Source: Nocardiopsis dassonvillei_B
GTDB taxonomy: Bacteria > Actinomycetota > Actinomycetes > Streptosporangiales > Streptosporangiaceae
Direction: 5' to 3'
NCBI RefSeq assembly: GCF_964273065.1
Contig: NZ_OZ186815.1
Location: 1,736,001-1,800,000, forward strand
Length of the DNA: 64,000 nt
Under the pieces are notes generated by a model. It saw only the letters and a program-made list of their open reading frames with translations. It was not told the DNA's origin and searched no databases. Below are positions 51,762-59,300 of this stretch, in pieces. How positions within the stretch are numbered: the first letter of the stretch is position 1; each line of letters starts with the position of its first letter. The position numbers and the translations under genes are program-made.

Positions 51762-52751
51762 ATGTCCAAAGCACCCGTCAACGTCACCGTCACCGGCGCC
51801 GCCGGCCAGATCGGCTACGCCCTGCTGTTCCGGATCGCCTCCGGCCAGCTGCTCGGCGCCGACACCCCGGTGAAGCTGCGTCTGCTGGAGATCCCCCAGG
51901 CCGTCAAGGCCGCCGAGGGCACCGCGATGGAGCTCGACGACTGCGCCTTCCCGCTGCTGCAGGGCATCGACATCTTCGACGACGCGCACCAGGCCTTCGA
52001 CGGCGCCAACATCGCCCTGCTCGTGGGCGCCCGCCCCCGCGGCCCGGGCATGGAGCGCGGCGACCTCCTCGAGGCCAACGGCGGCATCTTCAAGCCCCAG
52101 GGCGAGGCCATCAACGCCGGCGCCGCCGACGACATCCGCGTCCTGGTGGTCGGCAACCCCGCCAACACCAACGCCCTCATCGCGCAGAGCCACGCCCCCG
52201 ACGTCCCGGCCGAGCGCTTCACCGCGATGACCCGCCTGGACCACAACCGGGCGCTCACCCAGCTCGCCAAGAAGCTCGGTGTGTCGATCAACGACATCAA
52301 GAAGCTCACGATCTGGGGCAACCACTCCGCGACCCAGTACCCGGACCTGTTCCGCGCCGAGGTCAACGGCACCAACGCGGCCGAGGCCGTCAACGACCAG
52401 AAGTGGCTCGAGGACGACTTCATCCCGACCGTCGCCAAGCGCGGCGCCGCGATCATCGACGCCCGGGGCGCCTCCTCCGCCGCCTCCGCCGCCAACGCCG
52501 CCATCGACCACGTCCACGACTGGGTCAACGGCACCCCCGAGGGCGACTGGACCTCCGCCGCCATCCCGTCCGACGGCTCCTACGGCGTGCCCGAGGGCCT
52601 CATCTCCTCCTTCCCCGTCGTGTCCCGCGACGGCAGGTGGGAGATCGTGCAGGGCCTGGAGATCGACGAGTTCTCCCGCGGCCGCATCGACGCCTCCGTC
52701 CAGGAGCTCGTCGAGGAGCGCGACACCGTCCGCAAGCTCGGCCTGGTCTGA
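51762..52751 (+). CDS. mdh: malate dehydrogenase
   Basis: Protein of 329 residues of the MDH type-2 family: NAD-binding VTGAAGQIGYALLFRIASG at the N-terminus, VLVVGNPANTNALI, the catalytic-site segment TRLDHNRAL and WGNHSATQYPDL (catalytic His). It interconverts malate and oxaloacetate in the citric acid cycle. AGGAGAG precedes the ATG. A 32-bp palindrome ends the gene. Confidence 0.96.
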   Translation: MSKAPVNVTVTGAAGQIGYALLFRIASGQLLGADTPVKLRLLEIPQAVKAAEGTAMELDDCAFPLLQGIDIFDDAHQAFDGANIALLVGARPRGPGMERGDLLEANGGIFKPQGEAINAGAADDIRVLVVGNPANTNALIAQSHAPDVPAERFTAMTRLDHNRALTQLAKKLGVSINDIKKLTIWGNHSATQYPDLFRAEVNGTNAAEAVNDQKWLEDDFIPTVAKRGAAIIDARGASSAASAANAAIDHVHDWVNGTPEGDWTSAAIPSDGSYGVPEGLISSFPVVSRDGRWEIVQGLEIDEFSRGRIDASVQELVEERDTVRKLGLV

Positions 52752-52769
52752 GGCCTCCGGAACCGCGGC

Positions 52770-52801
52770 ACGGCGGGCGCGCCCCGGGGCGCGCCCGCCG
52801 T
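52770..52801 (+). terminator. 32-bp perfect palindrome ending mdh
   Basis: Two directly joined 16-base arms (ACGGCGGGCGCGCCCC and its exact complement), 19 bases past the mdh stop. No U-tract. Confidence 0.75.
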
Positions 52802-52844
52802 CGCCGTGTCCGGGCGGGAGCGGGCAGTGGACGGGACCGGGCAG

Positions 52845-52850
52845 TATAGA
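52845..52850 (+). promoter_or_regulatory. -10 element suggesting a leaderless mRNA
   Basis: TATAGA lies only 4 bases before the GTG start of the helicase gene. A transcript from this -10 would begin at or within the start codon, consistent with the lack of any Shine-Dalgarno. No convincing -35. Confidence 0.45.
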
Positions 52851-52854
52851 GACC

Positions 52855-55359
52855 GTGAGTCTCATTGATGCGCTTCCGGCCGAACCCGAACCCGATTCCC
52901 TCTACGAGGCGTTCGCCGCCTGGGCCCAGGAGCAGGGCCTCACCCTCTACTCCCACCAGGAGGAGGCGCTCATCGAGGTCGTCTCCGGCTCGAACGTCAT
53001 CCTCAACACCCCGACCGGCTCCGGCAAGAGCATGGTCGCCACCGGCGCGCTCTTCGCCGCGCTGGCCCGGGACGAGTGCGCGTTCTACACCGCGCCCATC
53101 AAGGCCCTGGTGTCGGAGAAGTTCTTCGACCTGTGCAGGATCTTCGGCACCGAGAACGTCGGCATGATGACCGGCGACGCCAGTGTCAACGCCGACGCCC
53201 CCATCGTGTGCTGCACCGCCGAGGTGCTCGCCCAGATCGCCCTCGCCGAGGGCGCGGACGCCGACATCAACACGGTCGTCATGGACGAGTTCCACTTCTA
53301 CGCCGAGCCCGACCGCGGCTGGGCCTGGCAGGTGCCGCTGCTGGAGATGCCGCAGGCGCAGTTCCTGCTCATGTCGGCGACGCTGGGGGACGTCAGCCGG
53401 TTCGAGGAGGACCTGGAGAAGCGCACCGGCCGGTCCACCGCGGTGGTCACGTCCGCCGAGCGCCCCGTCCCCCTCTACTACGACTACCGGGTCACCCCGC
53501 TGCACGAGACCCTGGAGGAGCTGCTCCAGGGCGGCGACGCCCCCGTCTACATCGTGCACTTCACCCAGGCGCAGGCGATCGAGCGGGCCCAGTCCCTCAC
53601 CAGCATCAACATGTGCACCAAGGAGGAGAAGGCGGCGATCGCCGAGGAGATCGGCGACTTCCGCTTCACCACCCGGTTCGGCCGCAACCTGTCCCGCTAC
53701 GTGCGCCACGGCATCGGCGTGCACCACGCCGGGATGCTGCCCAAGTACCGGCGGCTGGTCGAGCGGCTGGCCCAGCGCGGGCTGCTCAAGGTCATCTGCG
53801 GCACCGACACCCTGGGGGTGGGCGTCAACGTGCCCATCCGCACGGTCATGTTCACCGCGCTGAGCAAGTACGACGGGGTCCGGGTGCGCCGCCTGCGGGC
53901 CCGCGAGTTCCACCAGATCGCCGGGCGGGCGGGCCGCGCCGGGTTCGACACCGTCGGCAACGTGGTGGCGCTGGCGCCCGAACACGTGATCGAGAACGAG
54001 AAGGCGCTGGCCAAGGCGGGCGAGGACCCCAAGAAGCGGCGCAAAGTGGTGCGCAAGAAGGCGCCCGAGGGCTTCGTGTCGTGGGACAAGGCCACGTTCG
54101 AGAAGCTCATCGAGGCCGAACCCGAGCCGCTCACCTCCCGGTTCCGGGTGAGCAACGCGATGCTGCTGAGCGTCATCGCCCGTCCCGGCAACTGCTTCAC
54201 CGCCATGAAGCACCTGCTGACCGAGAACCACGACGACCGCAGGACCCAGCGCCGGCACATCCACGAGGCCATCGCCATCTACCGTTCGCTCCTGGACGGC
54301 GGCATCGTGGAGACCCTGCCCGAGCCGGACGGGCAGGGCCGCACCGCCCGGCTCACCGTGGACCTGCAGGCCGACTTCGCGCTCAACCAGCCGCTGTCCA
54401 CGTTCGCGCTGGCGTCGCTGGAGCTGCTGGACCGCGAGTCCCCGTCCTACCCCCTGGACGTGCTGAGCGTGGTGGAGTCCACCCTGGACGACCCGCGGCA
54501 GATCCTGGGCGCCCAGCTCAACAAGGCGCGCGGCGAGGCCGTGCAGCGGATGAAGGAGGACGGCGTCGAGTACGAGGAGCGCATGGAGCTCCTGGAGGAC
54601 GTCGACTACCCCAAGCCGCTGGAGGACCTGCTCTCCCACGCCTACGACACCTACCGGCGCGGCCACCCGTGGGTGGGCGACCACCCGCTGCGGCCCAAGA
54701 GCGTGGCCCGCGACATGTACGAGCGGGCGATGACCTTCACCGAGTACGTGGGCCACTACGAGCTGGCGCGCTCGGAGGGCCTGGTGCTGCGGTACCTGGC
54801 GGGCGCCTACAAGGCCCTGGACCAGACGGTGCCCGACGACGCCAAGACCGAGGAGCTGCACGACATCATCGCGTGGCTGGGCGAGCTGGTCCGCCAGGTG
54901 GACTCCAGCCTCCTGGACGAGTGGGAGCAGCTGACCAACCCGCAGGAGGACGTGCCCCGGGAGCAGGCGACCGAGGAGCGGGTGCGGCCGGTCACCGCCA
55001 ACCCGCGCGCCTTCCGGGTGCTGGTCCGCAACGAGATGTTCCGCAGGGTGGAGCTGGCCGCCCGCCACCGCTACCGGGACCTGGGCGCCCTGGAGGACGC
55101 GGGCGAGTGGGACGGCGAGGCCTGGGAGGACGCCCTGGAGGAGTACTTCGCCGAGCACGACTCCATCGGTATCGGCCCGGACGCGCGCAGTCCCAAGATG
55201 CTCCTCATCGAGGAGGAGGAGGGCCTGTGGCGGGTGCGGCAGATCCTCGCCGACCCGGCCGGGGACCACGACTGGGGCATCTCCGCCGAGGTGGACCTGG
55301 CGGCCTCCGACGCCGAGGGGCGCGCCGTCGTCCGCGTGGTGGACGTCAGCCGGTTCTGA
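52855..55359 (+). CDS. DEAD/DEAH-box helicase with DUF3516
   Basis: Protein of 834 residues. SF2 helicase core: Q-like region LYSHQEEAL, Walker A TPTGSGKS (about 52-59), DEFH Walker B, SATL motif III, and motif VI seen as QIAGRAGRAG. The C-terminal half is DUF3516, a Ski2/Mtr4-like extension found in actinobacteria. Probably an RNA helicase; substrate unknown. The GTG at 52855 is the start; no Shine-Dalgarno but a -10-like TATAGA lies just upstream. Confidence 0.9.
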   Translation: MSLIDALPAEPEPDSLYEAFAAWAQEQGLTLYSHQEEALIEVVSGSNVILNTPTGSGKSMVATGALFAALARDECAFYTAPIKALVSEKFFDLCRIFGTENVGMMTGDASVNADAPIVCCTAEVLAQIALAEGADADINTVVMDEFHFYAEPDRGWAWQVPLLEMPQAQFLLMSATLGDVSRFEEDLEKRTGRSTAVVTSAERPVPLYYDYRVTPLHETLEELLQGGDAPVYIVHFTQAQAIERAQSLTSINMCTKEEKAAIAEEIGDFRFTTRFGRNLSRYVRHGIGVHHAGMLPKYRRLVERLAQRGLLKVICGTDTLGVGVNVPIRTVMFTALSKYDGVRVRRLRAREFHQIAGRAGRAGFDTVGNVVALAPEHVIENEKALAKAGEDPKKRRKVVRKKAPEGFVSWDKATFEKLIEAEPEPLTSRFRVSNAMLLSVIARPGNCFTAMKHLLTENHDDRRTQRRHIHEAIAIYRSLLDGGIVETLPEPDGQGRTARLTVDLQADFALNQPLSTFALASLELLDRESPSYPLDVLSVVESTLDDPRQILGAQLNKARGEAVQRMKEDGVEYEERMELLEDVDYPKPLEDLLSHAYDTYRRGHPWVGDHPLRPKSVARDMYERAMTFTEYVGHYELARSEGLVLRYLAGAYKALDQTVPDDAKTEELHDIIAWLGELVRQVDSSLLDEWEQLTNPQEDVPREQATEERVRPVTANPRAFRVLVRNEMFRRVELAARHRYRDLGALEDAGEWDGEAWEDALEEYFAEHDSIGIGPDARSPKMLLIEEEEGLWRVRQILADPAGDHDWGISAEVDLAASDAEGRAVVRVVDVSRF

Positions 55360-55361
55360 TC

Positions 55362-55381
55362 CCCCGCCGGGGCGGGCGGGG
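55362..55381. terminator. 7-bp hairpin between convergent genes
   Basis: CCCCGCC pairs with GGCGGGG in the 23-base gap between the helicase stop and the deaminase stop. Serves either strand. Confidence 0.45.
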
Positions 55382-55382
55382 T

Positions 55383-55853
55383 TCAGCCGAGCAGGTGGGC
55401 GTTGGCCTCGCGGACCCCGGCGGCGAGGTCGGGGCGCTCCACCACGGTGCGCCCGGCGGCGCGCAGCCGCTCGGCGCCCACGCAGTCCACGAACACCGAC
55501 GGCTCGCGCCAGGCGAACACCACCCGCGGGACCGGCGTGGTGAGGATCAGCGACGAGCAGGGGAGCGGGCGCGAGGACCGGGAGCTGCACGGCTCCAGCG
55601 AGGAGTACAGGGTGGCCCCGGCCAGGCGGGGGTCGTCGGGATCGACCCCGCGCAGCGCGACCTCCTCGGCGTGGTCGCGGGGATCGTCGCGGCGCGAGTA
55701 CCCCTCCCCGAGCACCGTGCCGTCGGCGGCCACCACCGCGCAGCCGACGGAGAAGGCGGTGTCGGAGGGCGGGCACAGCAGGGACAGGTCGACGGTGCGG
55801 CGCAGCCAGTGTGCGTCGGCCGCGCCCTCGGTGGGTGCGGGTCCGGTGCTCAC
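55383..55853 (-). CDS. RibD-type deaminase domain protein
   Basis: Protein of 156 residues with the cytidine/deoxycytidylate deaminase zinc site: HAE (in DDPRDHAEEVAL) and PCSSRSSRPLPC. It matches the N-terminal pyrimidine deaminase half of RibD. Its start overlaps the stop of the reductase gene by 4 bases. Together they would catalyse the two RibD steps of riboflavin synthesis, or a related reaction. No other rib genes are here. Confidence 0.87.
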   Translation of the reverse strand: MSTGPAPTEGAADAHWLRRTVDLSLLCPPSDTAFSVGCAVVAADGTVLGEGYSRRDDPRDHAEEVALRGVDPDDPRLAGATLYSSLEPCSSRSSRPLPCSSLILTTPVPRVVFAWREPSVFVDCVGAERLRAAGRTVVERPDLAAGVREANAHLLG

Positions 55854-56554
55854 GCGGGGCCGTCCGCACCGAGCCGGTAGCGCAGGACCGCCATGTCGCC
55901 GATCGCCCGGGTCTCCACCAGGCGCATCGGCGCCGCCGGGGTGGCCGGGAAGGCGCCGGGGTGGACGAAGGACGGGGCGCCGGCCTCGCCCACGAAGAAC
56001 GGGGCGATCGCCAGCCGCAGCTCGTCGACCAGCCCGGCGGTGAGGAAGAGGGTGTGGATGTGGCCGCCGCCCTCCACCAGCAGGCGCCGCACCCCGCGGT
56101 CCGCCAGGTCGGCCTGGATCGCCCGCACCGCGGGCGGGTCCCCGGCGTCCGCCACGTCCACCGGGGGCCGGTCGGCGGGCAGGTCCGCGAACCGCTTCCG
56201 GGCGGTCTCCACGCCCGCGCCGCCGGTGTAGACGACCGCCCCGGCGTCCCCGGTGGTGAAGAACCGCGCCCCGGGGTCGAGTTCCCCCGTGCGGGTGACG
56301 ACGGCCTTGAGGAGGTTCTCGGTCCGCCCCTGCTCCCGGCGGCGGGCGCGCAGCCGCTCGGACCGGACCAGCAGCCGGGGGTCGTCGGTGCGCAGGGTGC
56401 CGGCGCCGACGAGGATGGCGTCACACCGGGCGCGCAGCTCGTCGACCTCGGCGAAGTCGGCCTCGTTGGACAGGCGCAGCCGCTCGGGACCGGTGTCGTC
56501 GATGCGCCCGTCGACCGAGACGGCGCAGCTGAGGATGGTGTACGGACGGTCCAT
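55850..56554 (-). CDS. RibD C-terminal-type reductase
   Basis: Protein of 234 residues with a dihydrofolate-reductase-like fold: ILSCAVSVDGRIDD at the start, AILVGAGTLRTDDPRL, and VRRLLVEGGGHIHTLFL. It corresponds to the NADPH-dependent reductase half of RibD (5-amino-6-ribosylamino-pyrimidinedione reductase). First gene of the pair, overlapping the deaminase start by 4 bases, so the usual fused order (deaminase then reductase) is reversed. May be a paralogue outside the main riboflavin cluster. Confidence 0.87.
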   Translation of the reverse strand: MDRPYTILSCAVSVDGRIDDTGPERLRLSNEADFAEVDELRARCDAILVGAGTLRTDDPRLLVRSERLRARRREQGRTENLLKAVVTRTGELDPGARFFTTGDAGAVVYTGGAGVETARKRFADLPADRPPVDVADAGDPPAVRAIQADLADRGVRRLLVEGGGHIHTLFLTAGLVDELRLAIAPFFVGEAGAPSFVHPGAFPATPAAPMRLVETRAIGDMAVLRYRLGADGPA

Positions 56555-56991
56555 GCACCCAGGCTAGCGGCGCCCGCGCGGGGGTTCGCGCGGCGGCGCC
56601 GGGGCCTTTTTCTGCACCTGCACCTTTGTGCCATTCCGGTGACCGTAACCGATTGCCGCAGGCAGGAGGAGTGCTCTCGAATTTCCCTCCGCATCCGCCG
56701 GGATATGGGACGCGGACCTATTCTCGTGTTCGGTGATACTTCGGTGGCGCGACTGGGAGGGGCCGGGGGCGGGTGCCACATGCGTCACTCCAGCCCCACA
56801 AGCCAGAGGCGGAGGGCGGAAGATGCTTCGTGGCAAGGCTTCCTCGCACCCGAGCCCGGAAGCTGATTCCTCGCATAATTGGACATCGGGCATATAAGTA
56901 CTACTAACCCCAAGGCGGTCCTAACCCACCTCGGAGACCACGACAAGGACGCGTTCGCCGATATTTTTCGGGACCGGTCTCCCGGACTCGG

Positions 56992-57020
56992 TTAACAACC
57001 CCGCCGACGATGAATAGAAT
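56992..57020 (+). promoter_or_regulatory. promoter of the methyltransferase gene
   Basis: TTAACA (56992-56997) and TAGAAT (57015-57020) are separated by exactly 17 bases, 45 bases before the ATG at 57065. This is the clearest housekeeping promoter in the window. The rest of the 510-base gap 56555-57064 is moderately AT-rich and holds no gene I can support. Confidence 0.75.
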
Positions 57021-57064
57021 CCCCCTGTCGGCCACACTTCCCCACCTCAGACAAGAGGACGGCG

Positions 57065-57937
57065 ATGTCGCGATTCACCTCCCCCGATTTCCTGAGGCAG
57101 GCGGGGACCCGGCAGGAGCACACCACCCCCCCACCCGCCGTCGACCTGGCCCGGCCGAGCCTGGCCCGGTTGCACTCCTTCCACCTCAAGGGCAAGGACC
57201 ACTTCGAGGTGGACCGCGACCTCGCCGTCGCCGCCGAGCAGGTCGCCCCCGGCTTCCAGGACCTGGTCCTGGGCGAGCGGGCGTTCCTCCAGCGGGCGGT
57301 GCGCCACCTCCACGAGGAGGAGGGGATCGACCAGTTCGTGCAGCTCGGTGCCGGACTGCCCGCCCCCGGCGACCCGCACGAGATCGTCCCGCGGGCCCGG
57401 GTCGTCTACGCCACCGACGACCTCATGGTGCTGGCCCACCACCGGGCCCTGGTCCGCGAGGAGCGCGCCGTCGCCGTGGAGGGGCACCTGACCCGTCCGG
57501 CCGACCTGTTCGCCGACCCCGTCCTGCGCACGGTCATCGACCCGGACCGGCCCGTGGGCCTGCTGCTGCCCGGCGCCCTCTCGCACGTGGCCGACATCGA
57601 CACCCCGGCCGTGCACATGGCCGCGCTGCGCGCGCTGCTGCCCGCCGGCAGCCACCTGGTGGTCAGCCACTACCACCGCCCGGACCCGGCGGTCTTCCCC
57701 AAGGACGCCAACCGGGCCGAGCAGCTACAGAACGTCTTCCGCCGCCATCTCAACTCCGGCTACTGGCGCACCCGCGAGGAGATCCTCGGCCTGCTCGACG
57801 GCTGGGAGATCCTCAGCCCGGGTCTGCTGGAGGTGCAGCGCTGGCGGACCCTGCCGGTGGCCCCGCCCGTTCCGGGCAGCTACCAGATGCCGCAGCGCAA
57901 CCGCCGCCTCCTGCTCGGCGCCACCGCCCGCACCTGA
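57065..57937 (+). CDS. DUF574/Methyltransf_19 SAM-dependent methyltransferase-like protein
   Basis: Protein of 290 residues typical of the Streptomyces DUF574 family: PSLARLHSFHLKGKDHFEVDRDLA, FLQRAVRHLHEEEGIDQFVQLGAGLP (SAM-binding motif I region), RVVYATDDLMVLAHHRAL, and VGLLLPGALSHVAD. Cytoplasmic. In streptomycetes these occur in many copies near regulators; substrates are unknown. AGAGGA lies before the ATG and a clear promoter is upstream. Single-gene unit. Confidence 0.9.
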   Translation: MSRFTSPDFLRQAGTRQEHTTPPPAVDLARPSLARLHSFHLKGKDHFEVDRDLAVAAEQVAPGFQDLVLGERAFLQRAVRHLHEEEGIDQFVQLGAGLPAPGDPHEIVPRARVVYATDDLMVLAHHRALVREERAVAVEGHLTRPADLFADPVLRTVIDPDRPVGLLLPGALSHVADIDTPAVHMAALRALLPAGSHLVVSHYHRPDPAVFPKDANRAEQLQNVFRRHLNSGYWRTREEILGLLDGWEILSPGLLEVQRWRTLPVAPPVPGSYQMPQRNRRLLLGATART

Positions 57938-58064
57938 GCCGCCGCCGGCTGCGCGCGCCCGCGCGCGGTCGGCACCTCCCCGGGGCCGCGCGGCCCCGGC
58001 GCACGCCCCGCTCCCCCGAGCGGCGCCCGCCTCCCCGACGGCATCCGCCCCCGGACGACGAGAA

Positions 58065-58088
58065 GGCCCCTCTCCGAGGAGAAGGGCC
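58065..58088 (-). terminator. hairpin after the first tRNA-Asn
   Basis: GGCCC pairs with GGGCC and, inside a mismatch, TCTC with GAGA, 9 bases beyond the encoded CCA of the tRNA. It ends the tRNA transcript. Confidence 0.6.
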
Positions 58089-58096
58089 CTGTGTCA

Positions 58097-58172
58097 TGGC
58101 TCCCGCGATTGGACTCGAACCAATAACCTGCCGGTTAACAGCCGGCTGCTCTGCCAATTGAGCTACGCGGGA
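58097..58172 (-). tRNA. tRNA-Asn(GTT), copy with encoded CCA
   Basis: A 73-base cloverleaf plus CCA: 5' TCCCGCG pairs with CGCGGGA, anticodon loop CTGTTAA giving GTT, T-arm GGTTCGAGTCC. The body is identical to the copy 131 bases away, but only this one encodes CCA. Confidence 0.96.
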
Positions 58173-58230
58173 TCGCGTGTCGGGAACAGCTTAGCGGCCC
58201 ACCGAGAGGCGCGCGACCTGTTTTCCCCTG

Positions 58231-58303
58231 CTCCCGCGATTGGACTCGAACCAATAACCTGCCGGTTAACAGCCGGCTGCTCTGCCAATTGAGCTACGCG
58301 GGA
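58231..58303 (-). tRNA. tRNA-Asn(GTT), copy without CCA
   Basis: Same 73-base tRNA-Asn as the neighbour, but the 3' end runs into CAGGGG with no CCA. The two copies form an 80-bp direct repeat that includes 6 bases upstream of each tRNA. Probably cotranscribed, this copy first. Confidence 0.96.
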
Positions 58304-58463
58304 TCGCGTTCGCCCGCGGCCCCGCGGGCCGTGGCGACACCAATAGACTAGCGCCCTTCCGGAGCACTCGTGACCGGTGTCGGCCCGTGTGGGCGCCACC
58401 ACGACAAGGTAACGTGCCAGACACGGAACACCACGACCGGCCCCGAGGCCTGAGAGGGTACCC

Positions 58464-58802
58464 ATGCGCTACCGGATCACGTTCGTCGCCGGACTGGCCA
58501 TCGGCTACGTCCTGGGCGCCAAGGCGGGCAGGGCCCGCTACGAGCAGATCGTCCGCACCGCCCGCAGGGCGGCCGACAGCCCCGTCGTGCAGGAGGTCGC
58601 CGGACTGGTCGGAGCCCAGGTGAGCAGCGCCGGCCGCACCGTTTACGACAAGACCGTCGCCAAGATGCCGATCACCTCGGTGCGCGACTTCCTCGCCCGG
58701 CCCACCGACGAGGAGATCGAGCTCATCGAGTGGGAGACCGCCAACGGGGACACCCCGCGGCGCAACGGCGCGAACGGGCCCACCGGCCCCGCGGAGGGCT
58801 AG
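58464..58802 (+). CDS. small YtxH-like membrane-associated protein
   Basis: Protein of 112 residues. An N-terminal short hydrophobic segment (MRYRITFVAGLAIGYVLGAKAGRARYEQI) is typical of YtxH-like actinobacterial proteins, then an amphipathic helix and a polar tail. GAGAGGG lies before the ATG. Its stop TAG is followed at once by the GTG of the next gene, so both are coupled. Function unknown. Confidence 0.82.
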   Translation: MRYRITFVAGLAIGYVLGAKAGRARYEQIVRTARRAADSPVVQEVAGLVGAQVSSAGRTVYDKTVAKMPITSVRDFLARPTDEEIELIEWETANGDTPRRNGANGPTGPAEG

Positions 58803-59300
58803 GTGGGCCTGCTCGGCCGGGGAGTCCCGGCCTCCGTGCGCTCCCGGCTGGACCGGGGCGAGCGCGTGCTCGCGCACGCCCCGGTCGCCGCCGGGGGCGA
58901 GGCGGTGCTGGCGGCCACCACCCGCGCCCTGCACCTGCCCGACGGCCGCACCGTGCCGTGGGAGGGCATCGACCGGGCCCGCTGGTCCCGTGAGGAGTTC
59001 GCCTTCGTCGAGGAGGGCGGCGGCGAGCACACGGTCCCCCTGCGCGAGGCGGTGGACTACCGCTCGCTGGCCGAGGCGGTCTCCGAGCGGGTCACCGCCA
59101 CCATCCTGGTGAACCGGTTCGTCCCCTTCCCCCGCCCGGACTCCGCCACGGGCTTTCGCCTGGTGGCCCGCCGCAGCCCCGGCGGCACCGAGGCCTCCTG
59201 GCGCATCCACCTGGGCGAGGGCCTCGACGAGAAGGACCCCCGCCTGCCGGGGGCCGTCTCCCGCGCCCTGGACCTCCTCCACGACCAGATGGGCGTCTAG
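58803..59300 (+). CDS. conserved actinobacterial protein of unknown function
   Basis: Protein of 165 residues. An N-terminal PH-like beta pattern (VLAHAPVAAGGEAVLAATTRALHLPDGRTVPWEGIDRARW) is visible, resembling proteins that sense or bind at membranes; no catalytic motif. It starts directly after the preceding stop. Its stop shares the tetranucleotide CTAG with the convergent oxidoreductase gene. Function unknown. Confidence 0.8.
   Translation: MGLLGRGVPASVRSRLDRGERVLAHAPVAAGGEAVLAATTRALHLPDGRTVPWEGIDRARWSREEFAFVEEGGGEHTVPLREAVDYRSLAEAVSERVTATILVNRFVPFPRPDSATGFRLVARRSPGGTEASWRIHLGEGLDEKDPRLPGAVSRALDLLHDQMGV

Noticed and set aside
56564..56893. 109-residue minus-strand open frame in the gap before the methyltransferase gene
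   Set aside because: Composition is Pro/Arg/Gly-rich, no Shine-Dalgarno, no recognisable domain, and codon bias is unlike its neighbours.
58097..58303. Attachment sites of an integrated element at the twin tRNA-Asn genes
   Set aside because: Both tRNAs are complete, only 58 bases lie between them, and no integrase or excisionase is near.
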